This document shows, piece by piece, positions 1 through 6,353 of a DNA stretch of 10,041 bases. The stretch spans positions 1 through 10,041 of the forward strand of contig CBFCWF010000164.1 of NCBI GenBank assembly GCA_965601425.1, given 5' to 3'. The stretch comes from Thiosocius sp965601425 (GTDB taxonomy: Bacteria; Pseudomonadota; Gammaproteobacteria; Chromatiales; Chromatiaceae). Each line of letters opens with the position of its first letter. Within the stretch, counting starts at the first letter, position 1. The notes under the pieces are model-generated. The model worked only from the letters and a program-made list of their open reading frames with translations. It was not told where the DNA came from and ran no database searches. The position numbers and the translations under genes are program-made.

Positions 1-71
1 GCGATCAGCGGTGTGAGCATGCCGAGAAGACCGAAGAACATACCGGTGGCGGTGCAACATCCCATCATCAT
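1..71 (-). CDS. Partial small membrane protein with Cys-Cys motif, last visible gene of mer operon
   Basis: Only the first 23 complete codons are visible before the left edge. The start begins MMMGCCTATGMFF and continues hydrophobic. The ATG at 71-69 overlaps the merF stop as ATGA, and AAAGGA lies 8 bases upstream, so a real translationally coupled start is likely; the second or third ATG (68, 65) could also be used. The product opens with a hydrophobic stretch carrying a vicinal Cys pair at residues 5-6, the kind of Hg(II)-binding pair found in MerT, MerF and MerC transmembrane helices. Inference: another Hg transport or accessory protein of the operon. I do not recognise the family, and the N-terminus does not read as MerA (no FAD-binding GxGxxG seen in the part visible). 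Confidence 0.6.
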   Translation of the reverse strand, partial: MMMGCCTATGMFFGLLGMLTPLI

Positions 72-454
72 GAGAGCGTTCCTTTCTTTTGCGCACGGTT
101 CAGCAGAACCGCGTAGAGTGCTGTGGCGGCGAAAACGCCGATTGTGATCCGTATTGCGAACCTGAATTCGAGAAGAATGATCAGGATCGACAGGGCCACC
201 GCGAGGCCGGTGGCCCAAAGTTTCGGGGCCGGTCCCGGCTTGCCAGCGCGCAGCCAAAGGGCCTGTGCCACCACGGCGAGGCTGAAAAACAGCAGCGGGA
301 ACAGGGCGTAATCGAGCCAACCCGTTAGGGCCGACAATCCGACGCCAGCGACGATGACGACCAGAAGCGGCGTAAAGCAGCAGAGCGCGGCGAAGAGCGC
401 ACCGCCAAGCCCCCATTTCAGCAGACGGTCGGAATTTTCAGGTGTGCCAGTCAA
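68..454 (-). CDS. merF: MerF-like mercury transport membrane protein, extended 4-helix form
   Basis: A 128-aa inner-membrane protein. Residues about 14-57 match the MerF pattern as I remember it: LCCFTP (Cys25-Cys26) in the first helix, then VGLSALTGWLDYAL and a second helix. MerF moves Hg(II) from the periplasm to cytosolic MerA. Two features differ from the classical ~81-aa protein: there are two further hydrophobic segments (about 80-95 and 99-118), and the second cytosolic Cys pair is missing (only Cys25 and Cys26 occur). I chose the TTG start at 454-452 because it overlaps the upstream stop as TTGA, has GAGAAAGA just upstream and starts right before the conserved region. Earlier ATG starts would read far into the upstream gene. 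Its stop overlaps the next start as ATGA. Confidence 0.75.
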   Translation of the reverse strand: MTGTPENSDRLLKWGLGGALFAALCCFTPLLVVIVAGVGLSALTGWLDYALFPLLFFSLAVVAQALWLRAGKPGPAPKLWATGLAVALSILIILLEFRFAIRITIGVFAATALYAVLLNRAQKKGTLS

Positions 455-702
455 GGAGCCGTCTTTCTCTGTGATGGGTCGGGGCCGGAGGCGCGTTTCA
501 TTTGCGAACGACGCAGTGCGCGGACGATCAGGTAGGTCAGACCCGCCAAAACCAGCACGGCAATGCCACTCATTCCAGAGAGCCAAGCCCCAACGCCGCC
601 GAACAACGCTGCAAGCACGGCAGTTCCGCCGCCGCAGCAGACGACCACGACCGGAGCTGCTATTCCGAAGGCCAGCAGGCCACCCATCAGATTGTCACGC
701 AT
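451..702 (-). CDS. Small two-helix membrane protein with VVCCGGG motif, mer-operon accessory
   Basis: An 83-aa protein with a vicinal Cys pair at residues 22-23 (VVVVCCGGG) inside a hydrophobic segment (about 8-38), a second helix at about 45-61, and a basic, hydrophilic C-terminus (RALRRSQMKR onward). The architecture resembles MerF and the N-terminal half of MerT: two helices with CC in the first. I cannot place it in a named family; a Hg(II) transport or relay role is inferred from the CC pair and from its position between merP and merF. I chose the ATG at 702-700, 10 bases after the merP stop, because it begins just before the first helix; an upstream in-frame start at 753 would overlap merP and add an Arg/Cys/Pro-rich tail. 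No strong Shine-Dalgarno is visible, so coupling to merP is likely. Confidence 0.7.
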   Translation of the reverse strand: MRDNLMGGLLAFGIAAPVVVVCCGGGTAVLAALFGGVGAWLSGMSGIAVLVLAGLTYLIVRALRRSQMKRASGPDPSQRKTAP

Positions 703-712
703 TGCAGGCGGC

Positions 713-1015
713 TCAGGAGGCTGTGTCGGGCAGCACCTGCGCCGGATAGCCATTGGCCGTCACCGCGCCGATGATGCTTTCGATGGAAGTTTCGGCGTCA
801 TCGTAGGTCACGCTGTAAACACCCTGCCCGTATTCGGGGCCGTCCTCGAATGCGGCGATCTCGACCGACGGAACACCGCGCATCGAGCTGGCGACGATGA
901 ATGAACAGGACGGGCATGTCAGTTCGCTGACGGCGATCTCGACCTGGCGCTCTTCAGCGAGGGTCGGAGTCGAGAGTGCGGCGATAGTCAGGGCGGATAG
1001 CAGAAGATGCTTCAT
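713..1015 (-). CDS. merP: MerP-like periplasmic mercury-binding protein
   Basis: A 100-aa exported protein. Residues 1-20 form a signal peptide (MKHLLLSALTIAALSTPTLA) with likely cleavage after Ala20. The rest is a heavy-metal-associated fold with the metal-binding CxxC at Cys34-Pro-Ser-Cys37 (LTCPSC). The C-terminal part (SIIGAVTANGYPAQV) matches the last helix and strand of MerP. MerP binds Hg(II) in the periplasm and hands it to MerT. The CPSC core and a roughly 10-residue acidic/Gly insertion near residues 58-67 differ from classical GMTCAAC-type MerP. The ATG at 1015 has GAGGA 8 bases upstream; the ATG two codons earlier (1021) sits only 2-3 bases from the same site and is less likely. 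It lies 15 bases after merT. Confidence 0.82.
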   Translation of the reverse strand: MKHLLLSALTIAALSTPTLAEERQVEIAVSELTCPSCSFIVASSMRGVPSVEIAAFEDGPEYGQGVYSVTYDDAETSIESIIGAVTANGYPAQVLPDTAS

Positions 1016-1030
1016 GGTCATTGTCCTCGT

Positions 1031-1438
1031 TCAGAATTTCAGGATGAAGGGGGTGATGTAGGGAAAGATCATGGCGACAGCGACAATCGCGGAAGCGGCC
1101 CAGAGGGTCGCCCGCATGATTTGGCGGTCGATGGGGCGGGCGCAGGTGCCATCGGCACAGGACTCGGCATCTACAGGCTTGTAAGCCTTGTAGAAGCCGT
1201 ATCCCAAGAACGCGGCGCTCAGCGCGAAGGTGTACCACTTGTAGGCATAGAGGGCCCCGAGCTGCGCGATGAACACGCCCGTCACGCCAAAGCTGACCAG
1301 AACAAGCGGCAGAATGCAGCACGAGGTCATCGCCAGCGCACCGAGGACGCCGAGGCCGGTCACGCCCCATCCCTTGGTGGTTTCGTCGCCAATTTTCTGC
1401 GACCGAGATTGCGGAAGTTCCGCCAAATTTTGTTCCAT
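1031..1438 (-). CDS. merT: MerT mercuric transport protein
   Basis: A 135-aa inner-membrane protein with three predicted helices (about 26-50, 54-83, 107-133). Helix 1 carries the vicinal pair Cys40-Cys41 (MTSCCILPLVLV). A second pair, Cys94 and Cys99 (SCADGTCARP), is in the cytosolic loop between helices 2 and 3, as in classical MerT. The GVTGVFIAQL and IFPYITPF segments also fit the family. MerT takes Hg(II) from MerP and carries it across the membrane for reduction by MerA. The ATG at 1438 has AAGGA 8 bases upstream and is preferred over longer in-frame starts that would run through the promoter and into merR. It is the first gene after the merR-merT operator. Confidence 0.92.
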   Translation of the reverse strand: MEQNLAELPQSRSQKIGDETTKGWGVTGLGVLGALAMTSCCILPLVLVSFGVTGVFIAQLGALYAYKWYTFALSAAFLGYGFYKAYKPVDAESCADGTCARPIDRQIMRATLWAASAIVAVAMIFPYITPFILKF

Positions 1439-1467
1439 CGAATCGTCCTTGAACAGATGTTTCCACC

Positions 1468-1498
1468 GTTCTAAGGTCTGTAGTTGATACAGGCTCAA
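1468..1498 (-). promoter_or_regulatory. merT promoter and MerR operator with 19-bp spacer
   Basis: On the minus strand, TTGAGC (1498-1493) serves as -35 and TAGAAC (1473-1468) as -10, separated by exactly 19 bases. This long spacer is the hallmark of promoters activated by DNA untwisting by MerR-family proteins. The spacer contains a perfect dyad, CTGTA (1478-1482), 5 bases, TACAG (1488-1492). Predicted transcription starts near 1461, giving a short leader with AAGGA before merT. The -10 is weak and the dyad differs from the classical GTAC-based mer operator, so exact boxes are a prediction. merR lies divergently on the other side and may be autoregulated by the same site. Confidence 0.62.
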
Positions 1499-1515
1499 GG
1501 GGTTTTTTCGGCACA

Positions 1516-1929
1516 ATGAGTAACACAAGCGTGAGATCAATTCGGCGGGGCAATTTGGCCCGCGCAACGGGCTGCAACCTCGAAACCATTCGCTATTACG
1601 AGAAAATCGGCATCATGCCGGACCCACCGCGCAGTGTGAAAGGCTATCGCAGCTACGATGATACCCATGTACGACGATTGAAGTTCGTCATGCGGTCCCG
1701 AGATCTCGGTTTCTCGCTAGAAGAGGTTCGCGGGTTGCTGGGCTTGGTTGATAATCGGATCCAGACTTGCGCCGAAGTCCAAGCCATGGCCGAAGTACAT
1801 CTCGGAGAAGTGCGCGCAAAAATAGCCGATCTGACACGGATAGAACGCGTCCTATCGGAAACCGTCGCGCGCTGCACGGGCGATGCGGCACCCGACTGTG
1901 CCATCATTGATGCGCTTTTCGATGCATGA
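1516..1929 (+). CDS. merR: MerR-family Hg(II)-responsive transcriptional regulator
   Basis: A 137-aa dimeric activator/repressor. The N-terminal winged helix-turn-helix shows the family pattern (TIRYYEKIGIMPDPPR, GYRSYD, LGFSLEEVRGLL, residues about 9-77). A long dimerisation helix follows (about 86-118), then the metal loop. Cysteines are at 85, 120 and 128. The Cys at 85 at the start of the helix matches the conserved MerR ligand and is typical of divalent-metal sensors. The loop CTGDAAPDC has 7 residues between cysteines, like CueR, whereas Tn501-type MerR has 8. Context (divergent from merT, shared 31-bp operator region) argues for Hg sensing. The ATG at 1516 gives a normal MerR N-terminus; no close Shine-Dalgarno is seen (AAGGGG is 13 bases away). 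Confidence 0.87.
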   Translation: MSNTSVRSIRRGNLARATGCNLETIRYYEKIGIMPDPPRSVKGYRSYDDTHVRRLKFVMRSRDLGFSLEEVRGLLGLVDNRIQTCAEVQAMAEVHLGEVRAKIADLTRIERVLSETVARCTGDAAPDCAIIDALFDA

Positions 1930-1954
1930 GCACGAAAACAGGTCTGGAAAGATG

Positions 1955-3112
1955 CTATTGGCGCATCCTGGCCAGTGCCTCTTGTAGAGTTTGCCGCCGC
2001 GGATCGTTTTGCGGAGCTACTGATAACAGTACTTCAGCACGTTCAAGTGCGGCGATTGCCTGTTCCCTATCACCCAAGACGGAGAAAGCGTTGCCAAGCC
2101 GCATCCACCCGTCAAAGTCATCCGGCTCATCTTCAAGACGCGCAGCCAGCCGTTCAACCATCGACATGATGAACGCCTGTCTCTCCTCCACGGTCAGGTC
2201 TAGAGCGTCTTCTATATCTTCCTGAGAAGGCCCGGGTGCACTGACCAACGGTGCAAAATCAGCCAGTGAGATCGGAGCTCTGCTGATCTCGGCGCCAATT
2301 CGGTTTGCTTCAGCAACAAAGCTTTCCATCCAGGGATAGAAACTGTCCGCGTTGTTCAGTCGTCTTATCAGCAAGTCATGTGCCTGCGCGATGTCGCCCT
2401 TCTGTCTCAATGCGACTGCCTTGTAGAAGACCGCCGCGGGATTGGACGGGTCCAGTTCCATCGCATGCTCGATTGCGGTCACCGCAGCCGGTGTCACAAC
2501 ACCTTGCTCTGCCGAGATAAGGGCCTCTGCAAGCATGGAGAAAACGGCCGAAGTGGCTTCTGGTCGTTTGGCGACAATCCCGAAGGCCTCGGCAGCATCT
2601 GCGAACCGACCCATTCTGGAATAGGTTTGTCCCAGAAGCATCCAGCCTTCTGACGGTCCTCCGGAGGGATCAGTCGTGAGCCGATCATAAAGCTGATTTG
2701 TCAAATCTGCGACTTTCGCCGTCTCTTGACGTTCAGCTGTCCGCTCGGAAAATGCAATGCCGGGTATCTCCGGTGATCCCATGACCGCGTAGTAACCGAA
2801 TGCGAAGGCCGGAACGAACATAGCACTCAGAACAATGGCAAAGCGACCACCCGATGTCAGTTCCTTGGTCGCCTGAGCAGTCTTGCGCGACTGCATGAGA
2901 ATCCGTCTCTTGATCTCCTGTTCTGCCGCGGTGGCTTCTGCGCCAGAAATGACACCGCGCTCAAGGTCCCGTTTGACCTCATCCAATTGGTCCAAGAGAA
3001 CGGCGGGGGTTGTATCCGCCATGACCGACGTCATTTCTGACCGGCGTCGGAGCGGTAGTCCCACAAAGAGCAGTCCAATTGTGGACAGTGCGGCAAAAAC
3101 CAACCAGATCAT
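1955..3112 (-). CDS. ccmI: CcmI (CycH) cytochrome c biogenesis TPR protein
   Basis: A 385-aa membrane protein that chaperones apocytochrome c to the CcmF/CcmH haem ligation complex. Layout: helix 1 at about 2-20, a cytoplasmic loop with coiled-coil character (about 38-80, DQLDEVKRDLERGVISGAEA), helix 2 at about 91-110, then a periplasmic domain with TPR-like repeats around 155-183 and 224-250 and a C-terminal repeat around 336-365 (GWMRLGNAFSVLGDREQA). This is the full CcmI1 + CcmI2 arrangement and a typical length. The ATG at 3112 overlaps the ccmH stop by one base (TGATG); TTG at 3115 is an alternative. It is the last gene of ccmFGHI and converges on merR with only 25 bases between; I see no convincing terminator hairpin there. 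Confidence 0.92.
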   Translation of the reverse strand: MIWLVFAALSTIGLLFVGLPLRRRSEMTSVMADTTPAVLLDQLDEVKRDLERGVISGAEATAAEQEIKRRILMQSRKTAQATKELTSGGRFAIVLSAMFVPAFAFGYYAVMGSPEIPGIAFSERTAERQETAKVADLTNQLYDRLTTDPSGGPSEGWMLLGQTYSRMGRFADAAEAFGIVAKRPEATSAVFSMLAEALISAEQGVVTPAAVTAIEHAMELDPSNPAAVFYKAVALRQKGDIAQAHDLLIRRLNNADSFYPWMESFVAEANRIGAEISRAPISLADFAPLVSAPGPSQEDIEDALDLTVEERQAFIMSMVERLAARLEDEPDDFDGWMRLGNAFSVLGDREQAIAALERAEVLLSVAPQNDPRRQTLQEALARMRQ

Positions 3113-3579
3113 CAATTGTCCTTTGGAGTGTTAATGTCGATGAAACGCGCAATCTCGGCTTCCTCAACTTCGGAAAAATCCGCCACGACGCCTTTGCGCC
3201 GGCTTTTCAAAATGATCGCCCAGCCCGCCAGGAGAGAAACGACAGCCAAAACAAAGGGCGCCAACCAAAGGGCCAGGGTGGAGGCATTGAAAGGCGGGCG
3301 CATCAGAACGTAGTCGCCATAGCGCGCATGAATAAACGCGATGACCTCTTCATCGCTGTCGCCAGCGACCAACCTTTCACGCACCAAAATCCGCAAATCC
3401 CGCGCAACGCCAGCATTGGAGCTGTCGATATCCTGATTTTGACAGACGACGCAGCGCAGTTCCTTTGAAATCACCCGCGCGCGCTCTTCAAGCACCAGAT
3501 CCTGCAACATCTCGTCCGGCTCGACCGCAAAGGCCATCACCGGAAGAAGCAAAAAAAGCGCGATGATCACATGCCTCAT
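3112..3579 (-). CDS. ccmH: CcmH (CycL/Ccl2) apocytochrome c thiol-reductase subunit
   Basis: A 155-aa protein anchored in the inner membrane with its thiol domain in the periplasm. A signal peptide covers about 1-18 (MRHVIIALFLLLPVMAFA). The family signature LRCVVCQNQ gives the redox cysteines Cys43 and Cys46. The three-helix domain (SSNAGVARDLRILVRERL, ARYGDYVLMRPPF) follows, then one membrane helix at about 102-124 and a short basic and acidic cytoplasmic tail. CcmH works with CcmG to keep the CXXCH cysteines of apocytochrome reduced and docks on CcmF for haem ligation. The length is that of the short CcmH, without the fused TPR half found in E. coli CcmH; that role is filled by the adjacent ccmI. 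Its ATG overlaps the ccmG stop (ATGA). Confidence 0.95.
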   Translation of the reverse strand: MRHVIIALFLLLPVMAFAVEPDEMLQDLVLEERARVISKELRCVVCQNQDIDSSNAGVARDLRILVRERLVAGDSDEEVIAFIHARYGDYVLMRPPFNASTLALWLAPFVLAVVSLLAGWAIILKSRRKGVVADFSEVEEAEIARFIDINTPKDN

Positions 3580-4142
3580 CCGTTCTGCCCCCTCGGCAAT
3601 GCGCCTGCCTGTTCGAGCGCCTCTCTGAACCTAGCAATGGCTTCATCACCAACAACAGGCCCCACGTATCTGAACAACACAGTTCCATCGGGTCCGACAA
3701 TGAACGTCTCGGGTACGCCCGACAGGCCCCATTCAATGCCAGCCCTTCCACTCAAGTCTGAGCCAATCCTTTCATAGGGATTGCCAAGCTCCGCCAGCCA
3801 TTTTGTCGCATCTTCCGGCTTGTCCTTGTAGTTGATACCGAACAGCCTCAGCCCATCTTTTTCGACCATTTGGGTCAGTATGCCATGCTCCGCCCGGCAG
3901 GGTACGCACCACGAAGCAAACACATTCACGATGACCGGTCCGGCGTTATCCACGAGATCGGCGCGGGACAAGCCGGGCGTCTCCAGCCCCTCAATGGCAG
4001 CCAGATCGAACTGGGGCGCAGGCTGGGAGATCAAAACAGATGGAATGTTGTTTGGATCCCGATCGGGGTTAAGCCCCCATAGGAAGAACCCGCCAAATAC
4101 CGTCGCGATCGCGAGCGGGATGAATGCCAGTATACGTCCCAT
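3576..4142 (-). CDS. ccmG: CcmG/DsbE periplasmic thiol:disulfide oxidoreductase
   Basis: A 188-aa membrane-tethered thioredoxin-like protein. An uncleaved N-terminal anchor spans about 4-23; the thioredoxin fold contains WCVPC (Cys79, Cys82; ASWCVPCRAEHG) and the cis-proline region GVPETF (Pro144). The CcmG-type GINYKDKPEDA insert is at about 103-112. It reduces the haem-binding cysteines of apocytochromes c, either directly or through CcmH, using electrons from CcdA/DsbD. The start lies 2 bases after the ccmF stop, and the stop overlaps ccmH, so the four genes are translated as one unit. Confidence 0.95.
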   Translation of the reverse strand: MGRILAFIPLAIATVFGGFFLWGLNPDRDPNNIPSVLISQPAPQFDLAAIEGLETPGLSRADLVDNAGPVIVNVFASWCVPCRAEHGILTQMVEKDGLRLFGINYKDKPEDATKWLAELGNPYERIGSDLSGRAGIEWGLSGVPETFIVGPDGTVLFRYVGPVVGDEAIARFREALEQAGALPRGQNG

Positions 4143-4144
4143 CG

Positions 4145-6145
4145 TTACTCTGCCGGAACCCGAGCGGTCACAGCTGCTTTGCGACGAGGTGCACCGACGC
4201 GCAGCCGACGATCCGACAGCGAAAGACCGCCGCCTAGAACAAGCATCGCAGACCCGATCCAGATGAAATTGACCAACGGTTCATACAGAATTCGAAGAGT
4301 CCATGCGCCTTGTGTACTGGCGTCCTCCGAGGCCGGGTTCGCGATGGACGTATAGAGATCTCCTGCCAGTGTGGAGCGTATCGCGCTCTCGGTCGTGGTG
4401 CTTTGAGCAACCGGGTAAGTCCGCCGCTCCGGGAAGAGATCGGTCAAGTATTTTCCATCCCTCGAAACGGTCAATTCACCGCGATCCGCAAAGTAATTGG
4501 GCCCACGCACCCGTTCGACTCCGTTGAACCTCACATCAAACCCGCCGATACTGATGTCAGCGCCGGGCTGGACAAACATAATTTCCTCGGATTTCCAAAC
4601 TGTTGAGCCAATGAATCCGAACATCGCAACAGCAAGACCTGCGTGAGCCAACGTCATGCCATGCGCAGATCTGGGCAGATTTGAAGCCCGGCGCCAGGAT
4701 GTTGAAACCGGGCCCTCAAACAGCTTGATCCGCATCGTCCATTCCCGCACCGTCGCCATGAACAGCCAAAAGGCGAGCATCAGAGACAGATAGCCCAACA
4801 CCGGGCCACCTTCCGCCAAATACCAGACCGCAAGCGTCCCCAGAACGGCAAGAAGGGCGACAAAGCGCAGACGTTGCAGGACGCCCGGCAAATCCGCGCG
4901 CTTCCACGACAAGAAGGGTCCACACCCCATTGCAAAGACAAGCGGCAACATGACCGGAATGAACGCAGCATTGAAAAATGGCGGGCCTACCGACAGTTTT
5001 TCGCCGCCTGTCATTGCTTCGTAGAACAGAGGGTACAATGTACCAAAAAGGACGACGCCAGTGGCCGTTGTCAGAATCAGATTGTTTACCAACAGGCCCG
5101 CTTCACGGCTGATCGGTTTGAACAGCCCACCCGGTTCCATCATCGGCGCGCGCCATGCAAATAGCGCGAGCGAGCCACCGATTGACACCGCCAGCAGTCC
5201 CAGAATGTAGAGGCCTCTTTCGGGATCAACCGCAAATGCATGCACAGAGGTCAGCAGCCCCGACCTGACGACAAACGTTCCCAAGAGGGACAGGGAAAAG
5301 GTCAGGATCGCGAGGAGAATTGTCCAGCTTTTGAAGGCGTCTCTTTTTTCTGTCACGATTGCGGAATGCAGCAGTGCCGTGCCCATCAGCCAGGGCATGA
5401 AACTGACGTTTTCGACAGGATCCCAGAACCACCAGCCGCCCCAGCCAAGCTCGTAATAGGCCCACCAAGACCCCAAGGCGATGCCCGCGGTCAGGCTCAT
5501 CCAGGCGGCCAGTGTCCACGGACGCACCCACCGCGCCCAGGCGGCATCCACCCGTCCTTCGATAAGGGCTGCAACGGCAAAAGAGAAAACAATCGAAAAC
5601 CCGACATATCCAAAATAAAGGAGCGGTGGATGCATCGCGAGGCCAACATCCTGCAGCAGCGGGTTAAGGTCCTGGCCGTCGCTGGGTGGCGGGAAGACGC
5701 GATCAAAAGGGTTGGACGTAAACAGCATGAAGGTCAGAAAGCCGACACTGATCCATGCCTGCACCGACAGCGTTCGCGCCTTCAGTGCTTGCGGAATATT
5801 GGATCCAAACAAAGCAACAGCAGCCCCGAAAACCGTCAAAATGAGTGTCCAGAGCAAAAGCGAGCCTTCATGGCTGCCCCATGTGCCCGCCACCTTATAC
5901 AACATCGGTTTGAGTGAATTCGAATTCTCAACAACATTCTTGACCGTAAAGTCGCTGGTGATGAATGCCTGCATGAGCGCAAGGAATGCAACGGTGACGA
6001 AGAGCACCTGTCCAAACGCGGACCATCGGGCCGATTGCATCCAAAGAATATTCCCACGTTTGGCACCGAGGATTGGCAATACACTTTGAACAAGCGCCAG
6101 AGCTAAGGCCAAGGCCAGCGCGAAATGACCAACTTCAGGTGTCAT
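4145..6145 (-). CDS. ccmF: CcmF (Ccl1) haem lyase subunit of System I
   Basis: A 666-aa polytopic inner-membrane protein of typical family length. It shows the haem-handling WWD domain (WGGWWFWDPVENVSFMPWL, about 235-253). Candidate haem-ligand histidines, matched by context to those known in E. coli CcmF, are His172 (MHPPLLY), His260 (ALLHSAI), His302 (SVHAFAVDPERG) and His501 (GMTLAHAG). CcmF takes haem from holo-CcmE and, with CcmH and CcmI, attaches it to CXXCH in apocytochromes. The ATG at 6145 begins just before the first helix; an in-frame ATG 20 codons upstream would add a hydrophilic tail not usual for CcmF. The operon starts here: ccmE, commonly next to ccmF, is not present on either side. 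Confidence 0.95.
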   Translation of the reverse strand: MTPEVGHFALALALALALVQSVLPILGAKRGNILWMQSARWSAFGQVLFVTVAFLALMQAFITSDFTVKNVVENSNSLKPMLYKVAGTWGSHEGSLLLWTLILTVFGAAVALFGSNIPQALKARTLSVQAWISVGFLTFMLFTSNPFDRVFPPPSDGQDLNPLLQDVGLAMHPPLLYFGYVGFSIVFSFAVAALIEGRVDAAWARWVRPWTLAAWMSLTAGIALGSWWAYYELGWGGWWFWDPVENVSFMPWLMGTALLHSAIVTEKRDAFKSWTILLAILTFSLSLLGTFVVRSGLLTSVHAFAVDPERGLYILGLLAVSIGGSLALFAWRAPMMEPGGLFKPISREAGLLVNNLILTTATGVVLFGTLYPLFYEAMTGGEKLSVGPPFFNAAFIPVMLPLVFAMGCGPFLSWKRADLPGVLQRLRFVALLAVLGTLAVWYLAEGGPVLGYLSLMLAFWLFMATVREWTMRIKLFEGPVSTSWRRASNLPRSAHGMTLAHAGLAVAMFGFIGSTVWKSEEIMFVQPGADISIGGFDVRFNGVERVRGPNYFADRGELTVSRDGKYLTDLFPERRTYPVAQSTTTESAIRSTLAGDLYTSIANPASEDASTQGAWTLRILYEPLVNFIWIGSAMLVLGGGLSLSDRRLRVGAPRRKAAVTARVPAE

Positions 6146-6231
6146 CTGATCATCCACCCCTTCGATGAACTCACCGCTTTGTGCGGTTCGTACCATTCCT
6201 ATCAAGTCGGCCTGCAGACTGTCAGGGGTTG

Positions 6232-6254
6232 CTTTGTCACCGTTTGTAACAAAG
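6232..6254. promoter_or_regulatory. 23-bp dyad, candidate operator between ccmF and the EF-hand gene
   Basis: The inverted repeat CTTTGTCAC - CGTTT - GTAACAAAG has 9-bp arms with one mismatch, and a nested TTTGT-A-ACAAA. It sits in the 208-base divergent region between the ccmF start and the EF-hand gene start, about 90 bases upstream of ccmF and 100 bases from the plus-strand gene, overlapping a possible plus-strand -35. A dimeric regulator site is the simplest reading. The regulator is unknown; it is not a good match to the CRP or FNR consensus spacing or to MerR-type dyads. Confidence 0.4.
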
Positions 6255-6272
6255 AGCCCTGTGACATATCAT
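6244..6272 (+). promoter_or_regulatory. Possible sigma-70-like promoter for EF-hand/rhodanese/oxidase operon
   Basis: TTGTAA (6244-6249) and TATCAT (6267-6272) are separated by 17 bases and match the consensus at 4/6 and 5/6 positions. Transcription would begin near 6279, leaving about 75 bases of leader. The -35 overlaps the dyad at 6232-6254, so repression or control by that site is plausible. An alternative -10-like CATAAT at 6311-6316 lacks a good -35. Confidence 0.35.
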
Positions 6273-6353
6273 TACAAAACACCCCCTCCCCCGGTCTTTA
6301 TCTGATCCGACATAATAACGATGTTTCGAGAGTAAGTTGGAAAGGAAGGACCG

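Noticed and set aside
354..904. Plus-strand ORFs of 90-131 codons opposite the mer operon
   Set aside because: They are antisense to merP, the 83-aa gene and merF, rich in Arg/Pro/Ser/Gln as expected of shadow frames, with no domain features.
1516..1929. Calling the regulator CueR because of the CX7C loop
   Set aside because: Cys85 at the helix start, absent in CueR, and the divergent merT operator favour a mercury regulator.
1930..1967. Possible terminator between merR and ccmI (GATGC...GCATC)
   Set aside because: Only a 5-bp stem, overlapping the ccmI coding end, without a T-run on either strand.
5240..5917. A 225-codon plus-strand ORF opposite ccmF
   Set aside because: Low-complexity hydrophilic composition antisense to strongly conserved ccmF coding sequence including the WWD motif.
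1955..6145. Reading the four genes as nrfEFG (dedicated nitrite reductase haem lyase)
   Set aside because: CcmI has the full two-helix plus TPR architecture, CcmG is present, and no NrfA with CXXCK or any CXXCH cytochrome is in the window.
6260..6276. CRP-like site TGTGA...TTACA
   Set aside because: The spacing is 7 rather than 6 bases and the right half is imperfect; not strong enough to list.
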